From the NCBI GenBank assembly GCA_027605045.1, contig JAQFWX010000002.1, positions 1,488,001 to 1,552,000 of the forward strand: a DNA stretch of 64,000 nucleotides. The letters are read 5' to 3'. The translations under genes and the position numbers were made by a program. This document shows, in pieces, positions 13,301-25,110 of the stretch. Within the stretch, counting starts at the first letter, position 1. Every line of letters begins with the position of its first letter. A model generated the notes under the pieces. The model searched no databases, had not been told where the DNA came from, and saw only the letters and a program-made list of their open reading frames with translations. This DNA comes from Phallus indusiatus (lineage: Eukaryota; Basidiomycota; Agaricomycetes; Phallales; Phallaceae).

Positions 13301-16300
13301 AAAGGGATTTGACAATTTAATCTCCCGAGTGAATATAAGCACATGTAATATAAATATGATGTGCGGCACAAGGTGAATCGGTATCAAGATTCGACTGTCA
13401 CCTGTTTCTGAATGGTAGCTAGTGGGAGACTACGATCCCCTTCATTGCTTATATCATGTGTGCTTGAAATTTTGATTGCATTAACATATTCACTAATAAT
13501 CACATTCAAGAATCAATAAGCCACAAAGTTTCGAACTAAGCCGCATACGGGTTACTGTTTTAAACTCTGTTCCGTAAAGTCAACAACGTTATCATCCTAC
13601 TTTTGATGAAATGGATTTTTCGAAATTATAAATAATAATTGAAAGTTTGGCCCGAAACGGAGGAATGCTGATATCATGTAGGTGGAATTATTTCATCATA
13701 CTATTTGAATGTAAACCTGAAACTTGTATACTTTGGCACTGTAACGTGCAAGAGCAGATACAAGCGCAATTGACGCGATGGACGCGAAATGGATGCTTTA
13801 CTTGAGATATGTATGGAATGCACAGCCTTACGACGTCGCTTGCGTTGAACGTTCCGAGCATTGCGTTATGTACTCTTGTGTATGCTCTAGCGCCGGCGCT
13901 CTTATCCGCCGTGTGTACATAGACGCGCGTCATGCGTTATGCGTTACGCGCCGAGCCCGAAATCGTGGATCACTTGAACGTGTTCCTGGTTCTGAGGTTA
14001 TTTACGAAGGCAAATTTGATAAGTAATTTAGGAACTTCTTTCAAAAACCTTTAAGCGAACTCTTTCACCTTGGCAGTTGGTTATTGGGGTAATTTAGTTA
14101 ATACACATTTCAGGGCATTTTTGAATTGTATAATCTTCGAATAATCTTTATAGTGAAACCATGGTGGCGCGGGGCATCATCGGTTCAATGTCAATTGAAA
14201 CTTCGATGTTTCGCTATAGATCCATCGGGGTACAGAGGGAAAAATACAATGGGTTGGGAGAGGTTGTAACTGCCGAATGAGCACGGTGAGGCGTCATAGA
14301 TAGCGACGACGAAGAACTTCAAGTTGATGACAACACATACCAACGAATACTCGCTAATATTGTCGATGTGGCGTCAGTCAACAGATCAAACAACAGCAAG
14401 TAGAATTCTTTTGGCGACAACCCCGTGCATATCTGTAATGTTGCGCAGTGCTCCTAGCGTACACGATAAAGTCTACTCGACTTTGGGCAACTTCATTGAA
14501 GACAGAAAAATTGAGAACCCGCGATCACGACGATTCATTTTCCGTGCCTCAAGGCCTTTTTACAATCCCCGTCTCTCTTCCCCGTCATTCATGGAGGAAA
14601 ATATTGTTCTCGCGCTGACCTTCCGACGCCAAACGACTATGAACCCCTCACAGGGATACATTATCCCTCCCGCTTTGAACGATAGCTTCTAATGTACCTA
14701 GGGGCTGCGCAAGAGACCGTACGGGGCTCTCTTTTCGCCCCATTAATTTTGACAACACCCAGATCATAAGAGTGGGCATTGAGGTATTAACAAACTTGTC
14801 AGACCCTTGGTGGTTTGAAACAAGAGGGTTTCTTACTGCCTGCTACTAAGATTTCCATTTAAGGGAAATAGGCAAGCTGGACGAGCCACCACAGGGTGGT
14901 TGAGAAGAACGAGGCTGGAGGGGAAGAGGTTTTGCTTTTAGGTGATCAGAAGATACGCCAGTCCTGCCAGAAAGAGAATGATATACATGATATAAGAGGC
15001 GGTACAGCATTCATCTTCCGCCCCATTATATAATTCCTTCCAGTGACCTTCATAGGATCCTTCTCTCACTTATGATATTCAATAATAAGAAATCAAAAGC
15101 TTAGCGTTCCCTTTGACGTAGTTAGAAGGAACTTCTTCAAAAACACCGCGAGAGTGCTGGGTTAAAATCAGTAACACTATGAAAGGGGACTAGAACGACA
15201 ATATCACCCGAGGCACTGCAGACATTTACAACTGTCAAGATTATACACCATCTTCTCAGTTGTCCAAGATCTGGGCGTGAACATCGAGACAGGCATGCAT
15301 ATGAACAAGTTCTTGACTCTCAGGGGGGAACTACAAAGACCAAATCAAACCTTATTTCTCATTAATTACCATGACATCGAATTACAAAAATGTTCCGGTG
15401 GGTTTGTAGTGCCGGAGCATCACAAAGCATCATGCGTCTGTATGTACCAGCAAATCACTGGGATCACTCGATTTAATAGGGTTGAGACCGATCTACTGCA
15501 ATTTGGGAATTTGGCTTAAACATAAGAATCCCTTTCCTTTTGAATGAATTATGCGAATCACCCCGGAATACATGAAATACTAGCCAAGTTTGATATACTT
15601 ATACATGCGTATTCGGACTTGTTCCTTGCATGTGACGAGATAGAAGAAACTTATCTCTCATGTATCAAATGAAATGACCGAGCAAAGGAACTCTTCTGGC
15701 TATTGTGTTTGTGCTTCGTTCTGCTGTGATCTAAATAAACCTTTGTGGCGTCCTGAGGCCCATTGATGGTACTTCATTGTCAAGATAAATGACATAACAT
15801 ATATAAGTAATAAAAGCTTATACTTGATCGTACTATGGCATACTCCCCGGTCGGGATGTGGCCACCAGCACCGATAAAAGCGAAGTACGGGCAAGGCGGA
15901 GGAAAAAGGAAAGATTCATGGTTGCACTCTGGGATTGGCGAATGGGGTTTGATTCCGAATTGCGTTACAGTGACGCGTTACTATTCCTCGGTGGTTAGAA
16001 TGCACCGATCTCCGTTGCTGACACATCTCTCATGTCCGTGTGTGTGGCAACTGTAATAGCCACGTACAAATTGATCGGAACTTTGTGGATGCACCACCTG
16101 TACATATTGATATTAGAATTTCTAGCTACAGTATTTGCAGCCTCACAGTGTACAAAAGTAGTATCTTGAGGTAGTTAATGTCAATCATGTTGCAGACAAT
16201 AATTGTACGTGGCAGTACTAAGCATTCGCACTGCGCATGGATGTCGGCGGAATGATATGACCGCGCCCGGAGTGCACAAAGAGTGATGGAGCCGTGAACC

Positions 16301-19099
16301 ATATGGATTTGCGACTCGGATTGTGGTGGTAACTATGTGATCATTACAAGGCCGAATCGTTTCCGTTTCCCTCGCAGTTAACTGTGTATGTATATATGGC
16401 ATGGTGCAGATCTTTGAACCACCTTTGTGTGGCGTATCGGACACACATATTATCGCTATATCCTTGGAAGAATTAATCTCATACGGAGTGCATTTAGATG
16501 TTTGCGTCATTGCGCTTCGGTTTGCGGCTTGCCTTTCGCTTAGCCATATAATGACCGTGTGTTACTGTACGTACTATGTCGGTGTTGCGAGGGATTTTCG
16601 TTTTCCTTACCTGGCTTTCTGATGTTACTCCCGCGGATAAGACTCCATGGCCAGTAAACACATCTTAACATTGATAAGTCCCGAAAGATATTCAATAGTA
16701 ATGATCTCATTGTTCGGTCGCTTCATACCGACCACTCCCATTATCATGCGAATTCGATACTTGTGCTCGGTATATTACCCATATCATTAGTGAATCATTC
16801 GACTTTCAATACATCTTCCTAGATGCAGCTATTTGGTATCAATAGCTAATAGTACCACTATTATCTCACTTACTGTAAAAAGTTACAAGAGTGAAGACCG
16901 AGTGCTGAGTACTGAACGTACTAAACAATAATGAGTGACCGGACCAGTGATGTAATTGTGACTGCGCTTCGGTATAAGGTCAACACCACCGACGACCGTG
17001 TATGAAAAGTTCAAGGGAGATACACATCGAGATGACAACAAAATGTGGTAGATCGATCTCCAGAAAGGTCTTTCAAGACTATATTAATTCTGATGGTGGA
17101 ATGATCATCTCTACTAAGAGTAACTCGAAAAGGTAGTCACATGTACTCAGGCTACAAAAGATTGAGGTTATCGAGAAGGAACTTGAATTCGTGTACGGAT
17201 TAAAACCTCGCTTCATTAATGACTCAAAAAGCATCTTCAAGTTTCCCACACAGTTAAAATAGGTCGGGCAAACCATTTACCTCCTTGGGAAAAAACCGCA
17301 CTTGGGTAAGATAAGCATGTATATCTGAGATGCCAATCGTGAGCAGTTAAGTCAGTCCATTCCGTCCGAGCGATATAACCCCCAATCCCGTAACGATTTC
17401 AATGTCAACCACTTCATATGAACACTAGCAGAGTGTAGACTAGAGCTCAAAGAATTAGGGAACAGGGCGGAGGAATCTAAGGGGAATCTAGAAGTGTGTG
17501 ATCAATCAAAAGACCTATCCTCGTGAAGCCCATTCTTATACCCCTGCAGCTCTGTATAGCTAAAAGCATACTCAGGCATGCTGACGCTGAACCCCTAAAG
17601 AAGTCTTCCAGGTTTAGGTTAATCATGATGGTCAATAAATATAGTAGGCGCACGAGCTAACATGTCCCTCCTCTCGAGCTTCGAAAGAATCCCTGATATT
17701 CAAACAGTTTTGAAGGCCTGAAACTTTAGGCCTGCAGCTCAATGCCTAAACGAGACGTGATTATCCCTCGGAACTGCCGGAGTCGACGGTAATCTCGGGC
17801 GACGGAGATTAGAGTATTGTACAAAACTGGTATTTGAAATGGTCAAGATGTGCCTATCTCTCTCTGGGCAGGGCGGGTGTTGCGCGAGTCGCATAATAGC
17901 ATAATAGGTATGTTTACTTATGGTATTAATGAATGTGTCAGGTGTCAGTGAGGTGAAATCGTGTAACTTGGAGAAACAACTTATGGAAGAAACCGACCTG
18001 GAGGCCTTCTCACGCGTACTCTCATATGTGGACGGTACATAGCAAGGGTCCAGAGAGAAGCTCATCTTCCACCTCCATCTGGAGCTCCACTTAATCAAGA
18101 TTAAATCGTCAGGTCATCAACACCGCAAGTGCGCTTTGTTCCTTGTATCAGCGGTTACTATGTCGCGTCTGCCATTAGCGCACAATGTGCACGCTACGCT
18201 TGTGCCTTATGTATAACACCGAGCACATCCTTCAAGTTGACGTATTTGCATTGGATATCAATATGCAGTGGTTGTGCTAGTTGTACAAGGCTGAATTTTG
18301 AAGGTTGAAGGTACTTTTCAGAGAGAACGTATTCGTCTTTTTCGTTATCATAATCGCAAATGTTACCTTGGATAACGTCCGAATCGGTATCAAGTTTACT
18401 ACGCAGAAGTCCGCATTTGGCAAAAAAATGTCGAATTCGCTGTCACTTCGAAGTAACGAAATTCACCAAAAGGACCTGGCGTCGAAACTTCGGAATCAAT
18501 CATGAAAAACAAGATCGACGACGGACGTCTCGACTCTCGATCAGCGACTTGAGAGAGAGGTCTCGAGTCCTATGTCGGGCTCGGAAGAAGTTAGAACGTA
18601 AACGCGTGACAGCCATCGTTACAATTCCTTACGTAACTATCTCGCCAAGATCATCGTGTCGCCCATTTTCGGATGTTTACCTCTATTTGTCCAGTTATCT
18701 CTCTGCAACGGGGCTCCGCGGAGAGACGAGTTTGTACAAATACTGTGAAACCCGAGGCGAAACTTGCGACGAATAAGAAGAAGAACCGGAACTCGAAGAA
18801 ATGTCCGGATTGTGGAGAGCACGATGTGTACGTATGTATGTGTTGTGTGGCACAACTAGGGGGATTTTTTCCCTGCTCGTGTGTCAAGTGACACGCGAGC
18901 GATTTGGAGGGATTTCCTGGTCAGGTTCGAGTTAGCACCTGTGATAGAATATGTCCGACTTCAATTCTGCAATTATCGATCACTTGACACAACTAGCGAA
19001 GTAGTTCGAAATAGCCGTTTTCGATTCAACTTTTGAAATGATGATTTGAAATTTTTTGGTATTTGTATTTGAGATACTGCTAGTAGTAGTAGTTGTAAG
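1378..19099. other. Gene desert, about 17.7 kb
   Basis: I see no gene, tRNA or recognisable transposon protein here. Reading frames rarely exceed 120 codons, lack neighbouring exons and resemble no family I know. The longest is an isolated 175-codon minus-strand frame at 9001-9528. Minor items are three tandem TTCCAGG units near 4178 and a TA/CA-rich microsatellite near 6868-6905. Such a gap is long for a fungus whose nearby island carries a gene about every 2 kb. Decayed repeats or unannotated noncoding transcripts could fill it, but the sequence alone does not show which. Confidence 0.5.
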
Positions 19100-20726
19100 G
19101 TAACACAATTAGTCTAGTGAAAAATCAAATGAAGCGTAATGTAGTGTAGTGTAGGATACAGCCTTCCTTTTGGGTTGAGTGGAATTAAGACGTATACGAT
19201 AAGATGATGCGGTATATGGCTGGAGAGCAACGTAAAGAAAGAAAACAAAAAGGCAACTCGAAAAAAGATATAAGCGAGATAGAGATAGAGAAGGAAATCG
19301 AAAACAGAAAAGACCCAGGGAAAAAGATTCAACGGAAGAGCAAAAGGAGATAGAAAAAAACACAGCGAGGAATTAGAGAGAGGACCGACCACCCTTCAAG
19401 TTGAGTTGATAAATCACGTAAAGAAAAATAATCCGTAAAGAGAGATCCAGTTTTCTTTTTTTTTTACAAGGGAGAGGGGAGCGAAAAGCCGAGCTGAAGG
19501 CAAAGATTCACGGGCCCTTCATATTATTCACGTGCTGTCTGCCATGTGTTGCCCACGTAGAATGAAGAAGGGAAGAAGGCCCATATGAGATGAACTGGAC
19601 GACTGGACTAATGATATCGATGGACTCTTCGGCAATCGCGATGGTGGTGATAAATTGATAATACAAGGAGATGATAATACATTTGTATATTTCTGATATA
19701 GGAAGGGGTAAAGTGCGATCCAGCCAGCCAGATAGAGAGGGACAGTGGTGAGAGGGAGGGAAAACGAATCAGTTCGAGCGTGCGCCGGAGAAGGAAGAAG
19801 GGGTGGAGTTGTTGTGCATGCTGATCCCCTCAGGGGCAAGGGTTGAAACAGCCGAAAGTAGCCATGTAACAAGCAGGGCTAAAAGGAAACATGGACAGAC
19901 GGTACTGTTAGGGCCAAACTGTTTTCCCTGCAGAAGGAGAGGTCAATAGCGAGAGTCGGATGATGGTCATGAGGCGTGGGGGAGGAGAGGCGGGTGGGTG
20001 ATAACCGAAAGACAGGGTCGGTCCAAAAAGCGAGGCAGGATGTGTCAAGTGTCAAGCAGAGTGCAAGAGGAAAGGGGAAAATCGTGAAAATAGGAAAGAG
20101 AAAAAATTAGGAATTAATTTTTGTTCGGGGATACGACTTCTTGGGAGGTAATAATCGAGGCACATTGACACACGACGGATGGATGTATAGGATACGATGA
20201 TGATGGTGTAGAAATAGGGTAGGGTAAAAACAAAAACAAAAAAAGGTACTTTTGGAAAAGAAAAAGGCGTCCCAAGAGAGGGGGGAATATGGATGTATGG
20301 ATGTATGGTGATGGTGATGATGACGAGGGTGATAATGATGATGGTGAAGACAATGATTAGAATAGGAATACAGCGCAAAAGAAGAAACAGGATTATGTTT
20401 TGTGCTTTTTTGTTTTTTTAATAATCAATTGTTCTCTGCTTTTCCGTGATAGAATGTTCCAGCAATACCAGCAAAACCAGCACACAAACTGCTGCAGCGC
20501 AGCGCAAACCACGACTCAAAGACCTTCCTTCCTCTCTCTCCTTTCTCTCTCTCTCTCTTCGTTTCAGACTCATGTTCCTGCCACAAGTCCTACACCACCA
20601 CCATCACTACCACCACACTACAAACACACGTCTCCGCAACCCTTCAGCTACCAATCAAGCTTTCCCCTTCTACGACGATCCATCGAGAACGGCTAAAGCC
20701 AAACTTGACAAACTTGCGCCCAACGC
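19100..20726. other. Purine-rich (+ strand) tract beyond the 3' end of the SFP1-like gene
   Basis: From about 19.1 to 20.4 kb the plus strand is dominated by A and G (GAGAGG, GGGAAGAAGG, GATGATGG runs), so the minus strand, in which the upstream SFP1-like gene is read, is pyrimidine-rich. GATGGT/GATGAT microsatellites lie around 20200-20345. Apparent long frames on both strands here are low-complexity artefacts. A long pyrimidine-rich 3' untranslated region of the SFP1-like transcript is the simplest reading. No protein gene is supported. Confidence 0.4.
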
Positions 20727-23700
20727 CTACTGCCCAGTCGGGTACCGATAATACTGAGACATCAGATGCAATGGCACAATCGACTGGACACCTTGCTGGT
20801 GCTGCTGTTGCTGTGAAGGCGACTGCAGCACCGAAGATGAAACAGGGGACGAAGGGTACGATATCGACTTTCCAATGGTCGCGTATCCATTTCCATTAGC
20901 TCCGACTCCTGAGCCTGCAAAGCCGTTTCCGAGGGGTCCCCCATATGCGAGACTGCTACTCCCGTTACTACCGAATCGACTCGGCGAGGGAGGCATTGAT
21001 AGGGATGACGATGACGGCGGTGTTGATGAAGAGGAAGAAGACGACGATATCAAGGCTGATACTGAATTGGAGATTCGGAGCGGGTGAGGATGGTGAGGAG
21101 GGTGAGGCGAGACGGGCGACGGGGTGACTGGTGTTGCGGGTACTGAAAGGATAGGCGAAGGCGAAAGATGCGGTGAGGATGCTGAAAGAATAGGCGTTGG
21201 TGATGATGCTGAGGTAGAGGTAGGTGCGCTTGGTATTGTGAGAATGGAGGTATTGATAGCTGGTAGGACGATAGAGGGTGAGGATGCAATGGTAGATGGC
21301 GACGCGGCAGAACTTGTCGTTGTTGTTGAGGAAGAGGTTGTGTTATTTGGGGTGGTAGGAGAAGTAGGAGTCGAGAGTCCCGAACCCGATTTCGAGTCCG
21401 AGCGAGAGAGGGAGGTCGAGCTTGAGTTGGAGTGAGAATGCGAGTAGCCGGACGGCAGATCAGGTAGTGGATGTCTCCCCTGCGCGAGCATCTCCAGTCC
21501 GATCGCGCCGTGCTCGCCTGTATGCTGGTAGTGATATCCTGAAATCGTGCGCAAACACATCATTTGCGAACCATTGAGTTAACCGATGTCATCAGAGAGA
21601 GATTTCATAGGTTGTGCGGTAGGTTCAAGATAGAGAGAAGTGATAGCAGACGAAGATCACAGAAAGAAAAAAAAAAGCAAAAACGAGCGAATTAGCACGG
21701 GATTCAAAAAAGACTATATTTCAGTAAAAGAAAACACTATAACTCACTAAGCCCGTTCATATTCTTATACCGTCTTCCACACTCTACATATACACCATTA
21801 CCCGCACCATTCACATTACTGGCGGCGCTTCCACCCGCCGCCGCACCAGCTGCTGCACCTGTCGACCCATTCCCATTCCCACCAGTACTTCCACCGGAAG
21901 GCACCGCAACCGGCACCTTACATACAAAAGGTCTCATCCTCTTTTCCCGCTCCTGCTCACTCAACTTCTCCACCTCAGGATCTCGCGGTGCAAAATTACA
22001 CTGACCATGGGATAAATGGTATTTCAAGCCGTTTTGTTGCTTGTACGATTTGTTGCAGCCTGGTTTCGGGCACTTGAATGGTTTGCTGAGCGGGTGGTGG
22101 CTGGATGATGAGGAAGAGCCGGCGGCGGTGGCTGTGGAGGGTAACGACGACGGTGGCGGTGTCCGTCTGGATGGCGCGATCGAAGTGGATGACCCAGTGT
22201 TCGAGGTAGATGATGACGAAGACGGGTGCAGAGGTAGTGTGCCTTTTGGAAGTGCTGATGTGGACGTGCGCGCGTGAGATGATTGATGCTGCCCATCAAC
22301 GGGTGACCCGGTCCTTGATGACGATGGAGTGTTGAGCGGCGATGCCTCAGTACTCGATGAAAACAACAAAGCGGGCGAGAGACACGAGGCAGTTGGCGCT
22401 GCTCCTGCTGCGCTGTAACCTGTCGCAGCCGAGCTACCATTGACGCCGTTGACATTCCCCCCAAGATGGTGAAGGGGGTGGTACACGCCATTCGCCGAAC
22501 CAGATCCAGAGCTGGCGCCGCCGTGCAATTTTCCCACCGATGTGGAGGTTGAATATGGATACGTCGGACTAGGATCCGTACCGGGTAACTGGGACGAGTA
22601 ATCGGAATAACCCGCATATCGATTGAATGCTGCAACAGGTGTAAGATGATGGTGATGATGGTGATTCATATTCATTATCGGCCCATTTCCGCCCGCGAGA
22701 GACGAATATGTACTCGGTCGGAAGTATGGTAATGGCATACCCGCACTGCCACCGCCGGCGGCGGCGGCGGAAGCAGCTGCAGACGAAGAGGAAGATGAAA
22801 CTGATAATACAGTCGTAGGCGAAAGATATTGAGCTCCCGAGTTCATTCCACCGTAACCTCCCATTGTGAACGTCGCACCGGCACTTCGCATGCTGCCCAT
22901 TCCATAGCCAGACACGCCAACACCGGCACCAACAGCAGATCCGACACCGCCCATTCCCATGTTGACACCCGCGGGATGATGGTGGTACACAACCCGGATA
23001 GGGTCAAATGCCGAGGTAGTAGGACTGGGCGTAGTGGCTGGCGTTAGTGGCGGAGAAGGCGACGGGCCGTCATCGGAAAGCGAAATATCCATATCATCGG
23101 TGTCAAAAGGTGGAGCCGGGAATTCATATGGAGAAGCGGAAGAAGGCGTGGTAGAAGATGATGAAGTTGATGTCGCCGTCGTCGACGTGGCGGTGGCTGA
23201 AGTTACTGATGCGGCAAAAGTTGAGACGTTGCCAGGAGTGACTGCATTATTATGATTGTTATTGGAATTATGATTGCCAGACGCCGATGGCGGAGGCACA
23301 ACGACATTGGGTGCTGAGGTCATGCCCATTCCAGCCGAGAGAGCTTCGAACGAAGGAGATGCAATAACGTGGACATGAGCATTTTCAAAATGGTCGACCA
23401 AAGCGTGCAAGTCTGGCAAAGTGACGCCGCAGCAGACGTAATTGCCCCCCTGGGCGGATACAGTGAGAGAGTTGGGAGCTTCGGAATCTCTATCGACATC
23501 AGGGTTGTCGTCTTCTTCTTCTGAACCGTCCAAGCCGTCTTCGGCATTCCCACCGTCTTCGCCTTCTCCGTCTCCGTTTCCGCTTCCGTCTGCACCACCA
23601 CGCTCTGCAGTATTTTGGCTAGCTCTGCTTCGACGAGGCTGTGCGCGACGAGTGTGCTTGGAAGACGAACCAGTTTTGAAAGCGCCGGATAATTTAGCAG

Positions 23701-24369
23701 ACGCTAAGGCTGCATTCATGGCGTTATTCGAAGATTTCCGAGAATTGATGGGAATTGGGGAAGAAGAGAGATTCGGAGCTGGCATTCTAGTGAATACAGA
23801 TAATAAAAAAAAATAAGCCAGCCATATCACATCAAAAGGATGAGTGACACTTACGCAATGGGGTTGAATAACGATCCTGGGCTGGCTGCAGGATAAAACC
23901 TATTTTGGAACGAATTGGTGGGACGAGGAGACCATGACATGAGGTGCTGTTGTTGTTGATCTTCGGATGACATAGCCATATCCATGTCTATGGCATGATA
24001 GCTACCGATATGCATATCAAGATCACCCGCACCCATTCCCATCCCCATATTCATATTCACGCCCATACCCATGCTCATGCTCATGCCCATCGACATATCG
24101 TAATCAATATCGAGGCCGACGCCAATTCCCCCTCCTCCTCCTACCCCAACACCTACGCCGACCATGGGAAGGGGCTTCGTGGCAGTAGTGGCGGTAGCGG
24201 TAGGCGTTACTGTGGAGCGTCGTTGAGAGTGAGGGTGAGCTTGAGACGGAATTTGGCTGTGATGGTTGATGTTGTTGTTGTTGTTGTTGTTGTTGTTGTG
24301 GCTTTGGCCTTGACGATTATTAGGGAAGATTGAGATAGCAGAGGATGTGGCGTTGGTGGTGGACGACAT
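20727..24369 (-). CDS. SFP1: SFP1-like C2H2 zinc-finger transcription regulator (1121 aa)
   Basis: The model is complement(join(20727..21538, 21748..23786, 23855..24369)), 1121 residues, phases 2 and 1. The N-terminus has a run of nine Asn, a Met/Gly-rich stretch and a GVGVGVGGGGG tract. A finger-like module YVCCGVTLPDLHALVDHF has adjacent Cys 290/291 and His 304/309. Near residue 742 a canonical finger FKCPKPGCNKSYKQQNGLKYH appears, followed by a second (Cys 794, Cys 841, His 854, His 857) reading CGRRYKNMNGLRYHYQH across the last intron. This paired KSYKQ.NGLKYH / RRYKNMNGLRYH layout is the signature of fungal Sfp1. In yeast Sfp1 links TOR and PKA signalling to ribosomal-protein transcription and cell size. 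Long Ser/Pro/Thr-rich stretches are probably disordered. A 46-residue insert between the two Cys of the last finger is odd. ATG at 24369 is the first in frame. It is the only protein gene in some 40 kb. Confidence 0.85.
24260..24300. repeat. (GTT)n trinucleotide microsatellite inside the SFP1-like first exon
   Basis: Tandem GTT units on the plus strand read as AAC on the coding strand and encode the run of Asn near residue 25-35 of the SFP1-like protein. The run is in frame, so unit-number change would only alter the length of the homopolymer. Confidence 0.85.
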
Positions 24370-25110
24370 GGTATGAGAGGTGGAAGTAGTGGTAGTAGTA
24401 GTAGTAAACGGTGTTGATATTGGTATTGTCGTCGTCGCTGTTTACGACCAGATTCTCGTCCTTGAATTGAAGTCAAGGGTCTATAGGCGAATGAGTCAAC
24501 CGAGATTAAAACTTGGATGTATGTATGTATATGTTGCACGCACAAGAAGAGGCTTATGAAATATTCGCCAAAGAACTCGCAAGCTCTGCAGCGAAATTGA
24601 GATTAATAAAGCACTCGCTTTGCTTTGGAAGTAGGAGAAAGTCGGGGGACCGAAAAGGCTCAATATATGTGGTTGCTTTATATATATGTGGTGGGGGTGG
24701 TTAAATGGTGCGAGTGATAGAGTGCGTGGATGAAAGTCTGCCTGGCAGCGAGAGATAGAAGCGAGAAGAAAAAGGACAGGACAGGACGAGAGAGCGCGTT
24801 GTTGGAGACGACGAGCACCAGAGATTGGACGGGGTGGACGACTGAGGAGGAGGAGAGATTCCGAGTGTGTATTGCCCTGAAATTATTATATATAGGTTGG
24901 TGTATTACATACGCATTATCTCATTTATTTATTTTCAAATCAATTTATTTTACATTTTATTTTATTATCAAAGAAATTATTATTCTATATTATACAATAT
25001 TTTATTTACTTATTTATTTTTTTCTGGGTGGAATTTCAGATTCAGATTCAGATTCAGAAACCACGACTGGCGCCCGGGCATCGACGGTGGTGAACCCGAT
25101 TAGATAATAA
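24370..25110. other. 5' flank of the SFP1-like gene, with an AT-rich block
   Basis: The first 150 bp carry GTAGTA, GTCGTC and GTATGTAT simple repeats. At about 24880-25025 lies a block made almost only of A and T with repeated ATTTA and TTATT units, ending in tandem ATTCAG hexamers (25041-25060). No coding signal survives close reading. The block could be promoter DNA, an untranslated leader or a matrix-attachment-like stretch. Confidence 0.45.

Noticed and set aside
14324..14692. 122-codon plus-strand frame
   Set aside because: Isolated, with unremarkable composition and no recognisable motif.
18360..18776. 138-codon Arg/Ser-rich plus-strand frame
   Set aside because: Overlaps other frames on both strands and looks like chance translation of purine/pyrimidine-biased DNA.
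19528..19872. 114-codon minus-strand frame rich in Pro, Ser and Leu
   Set aside because: Lies in the purine-rich tract, where the biased composition removes stop codons.
21124..21435. Val/Gly/Glu-rich plus-strand frame inside the SFP1-like gene
   Set aside because: Antisense shadow of the Ser/Pro/Thr-rich coding exon.
22024..22635. 203-codon His/Arg/Pro-rich minus-strand frame
   Set aside because: Same strand but different frame from the long zinc-finger exon; the real frame carries the finger motifs.
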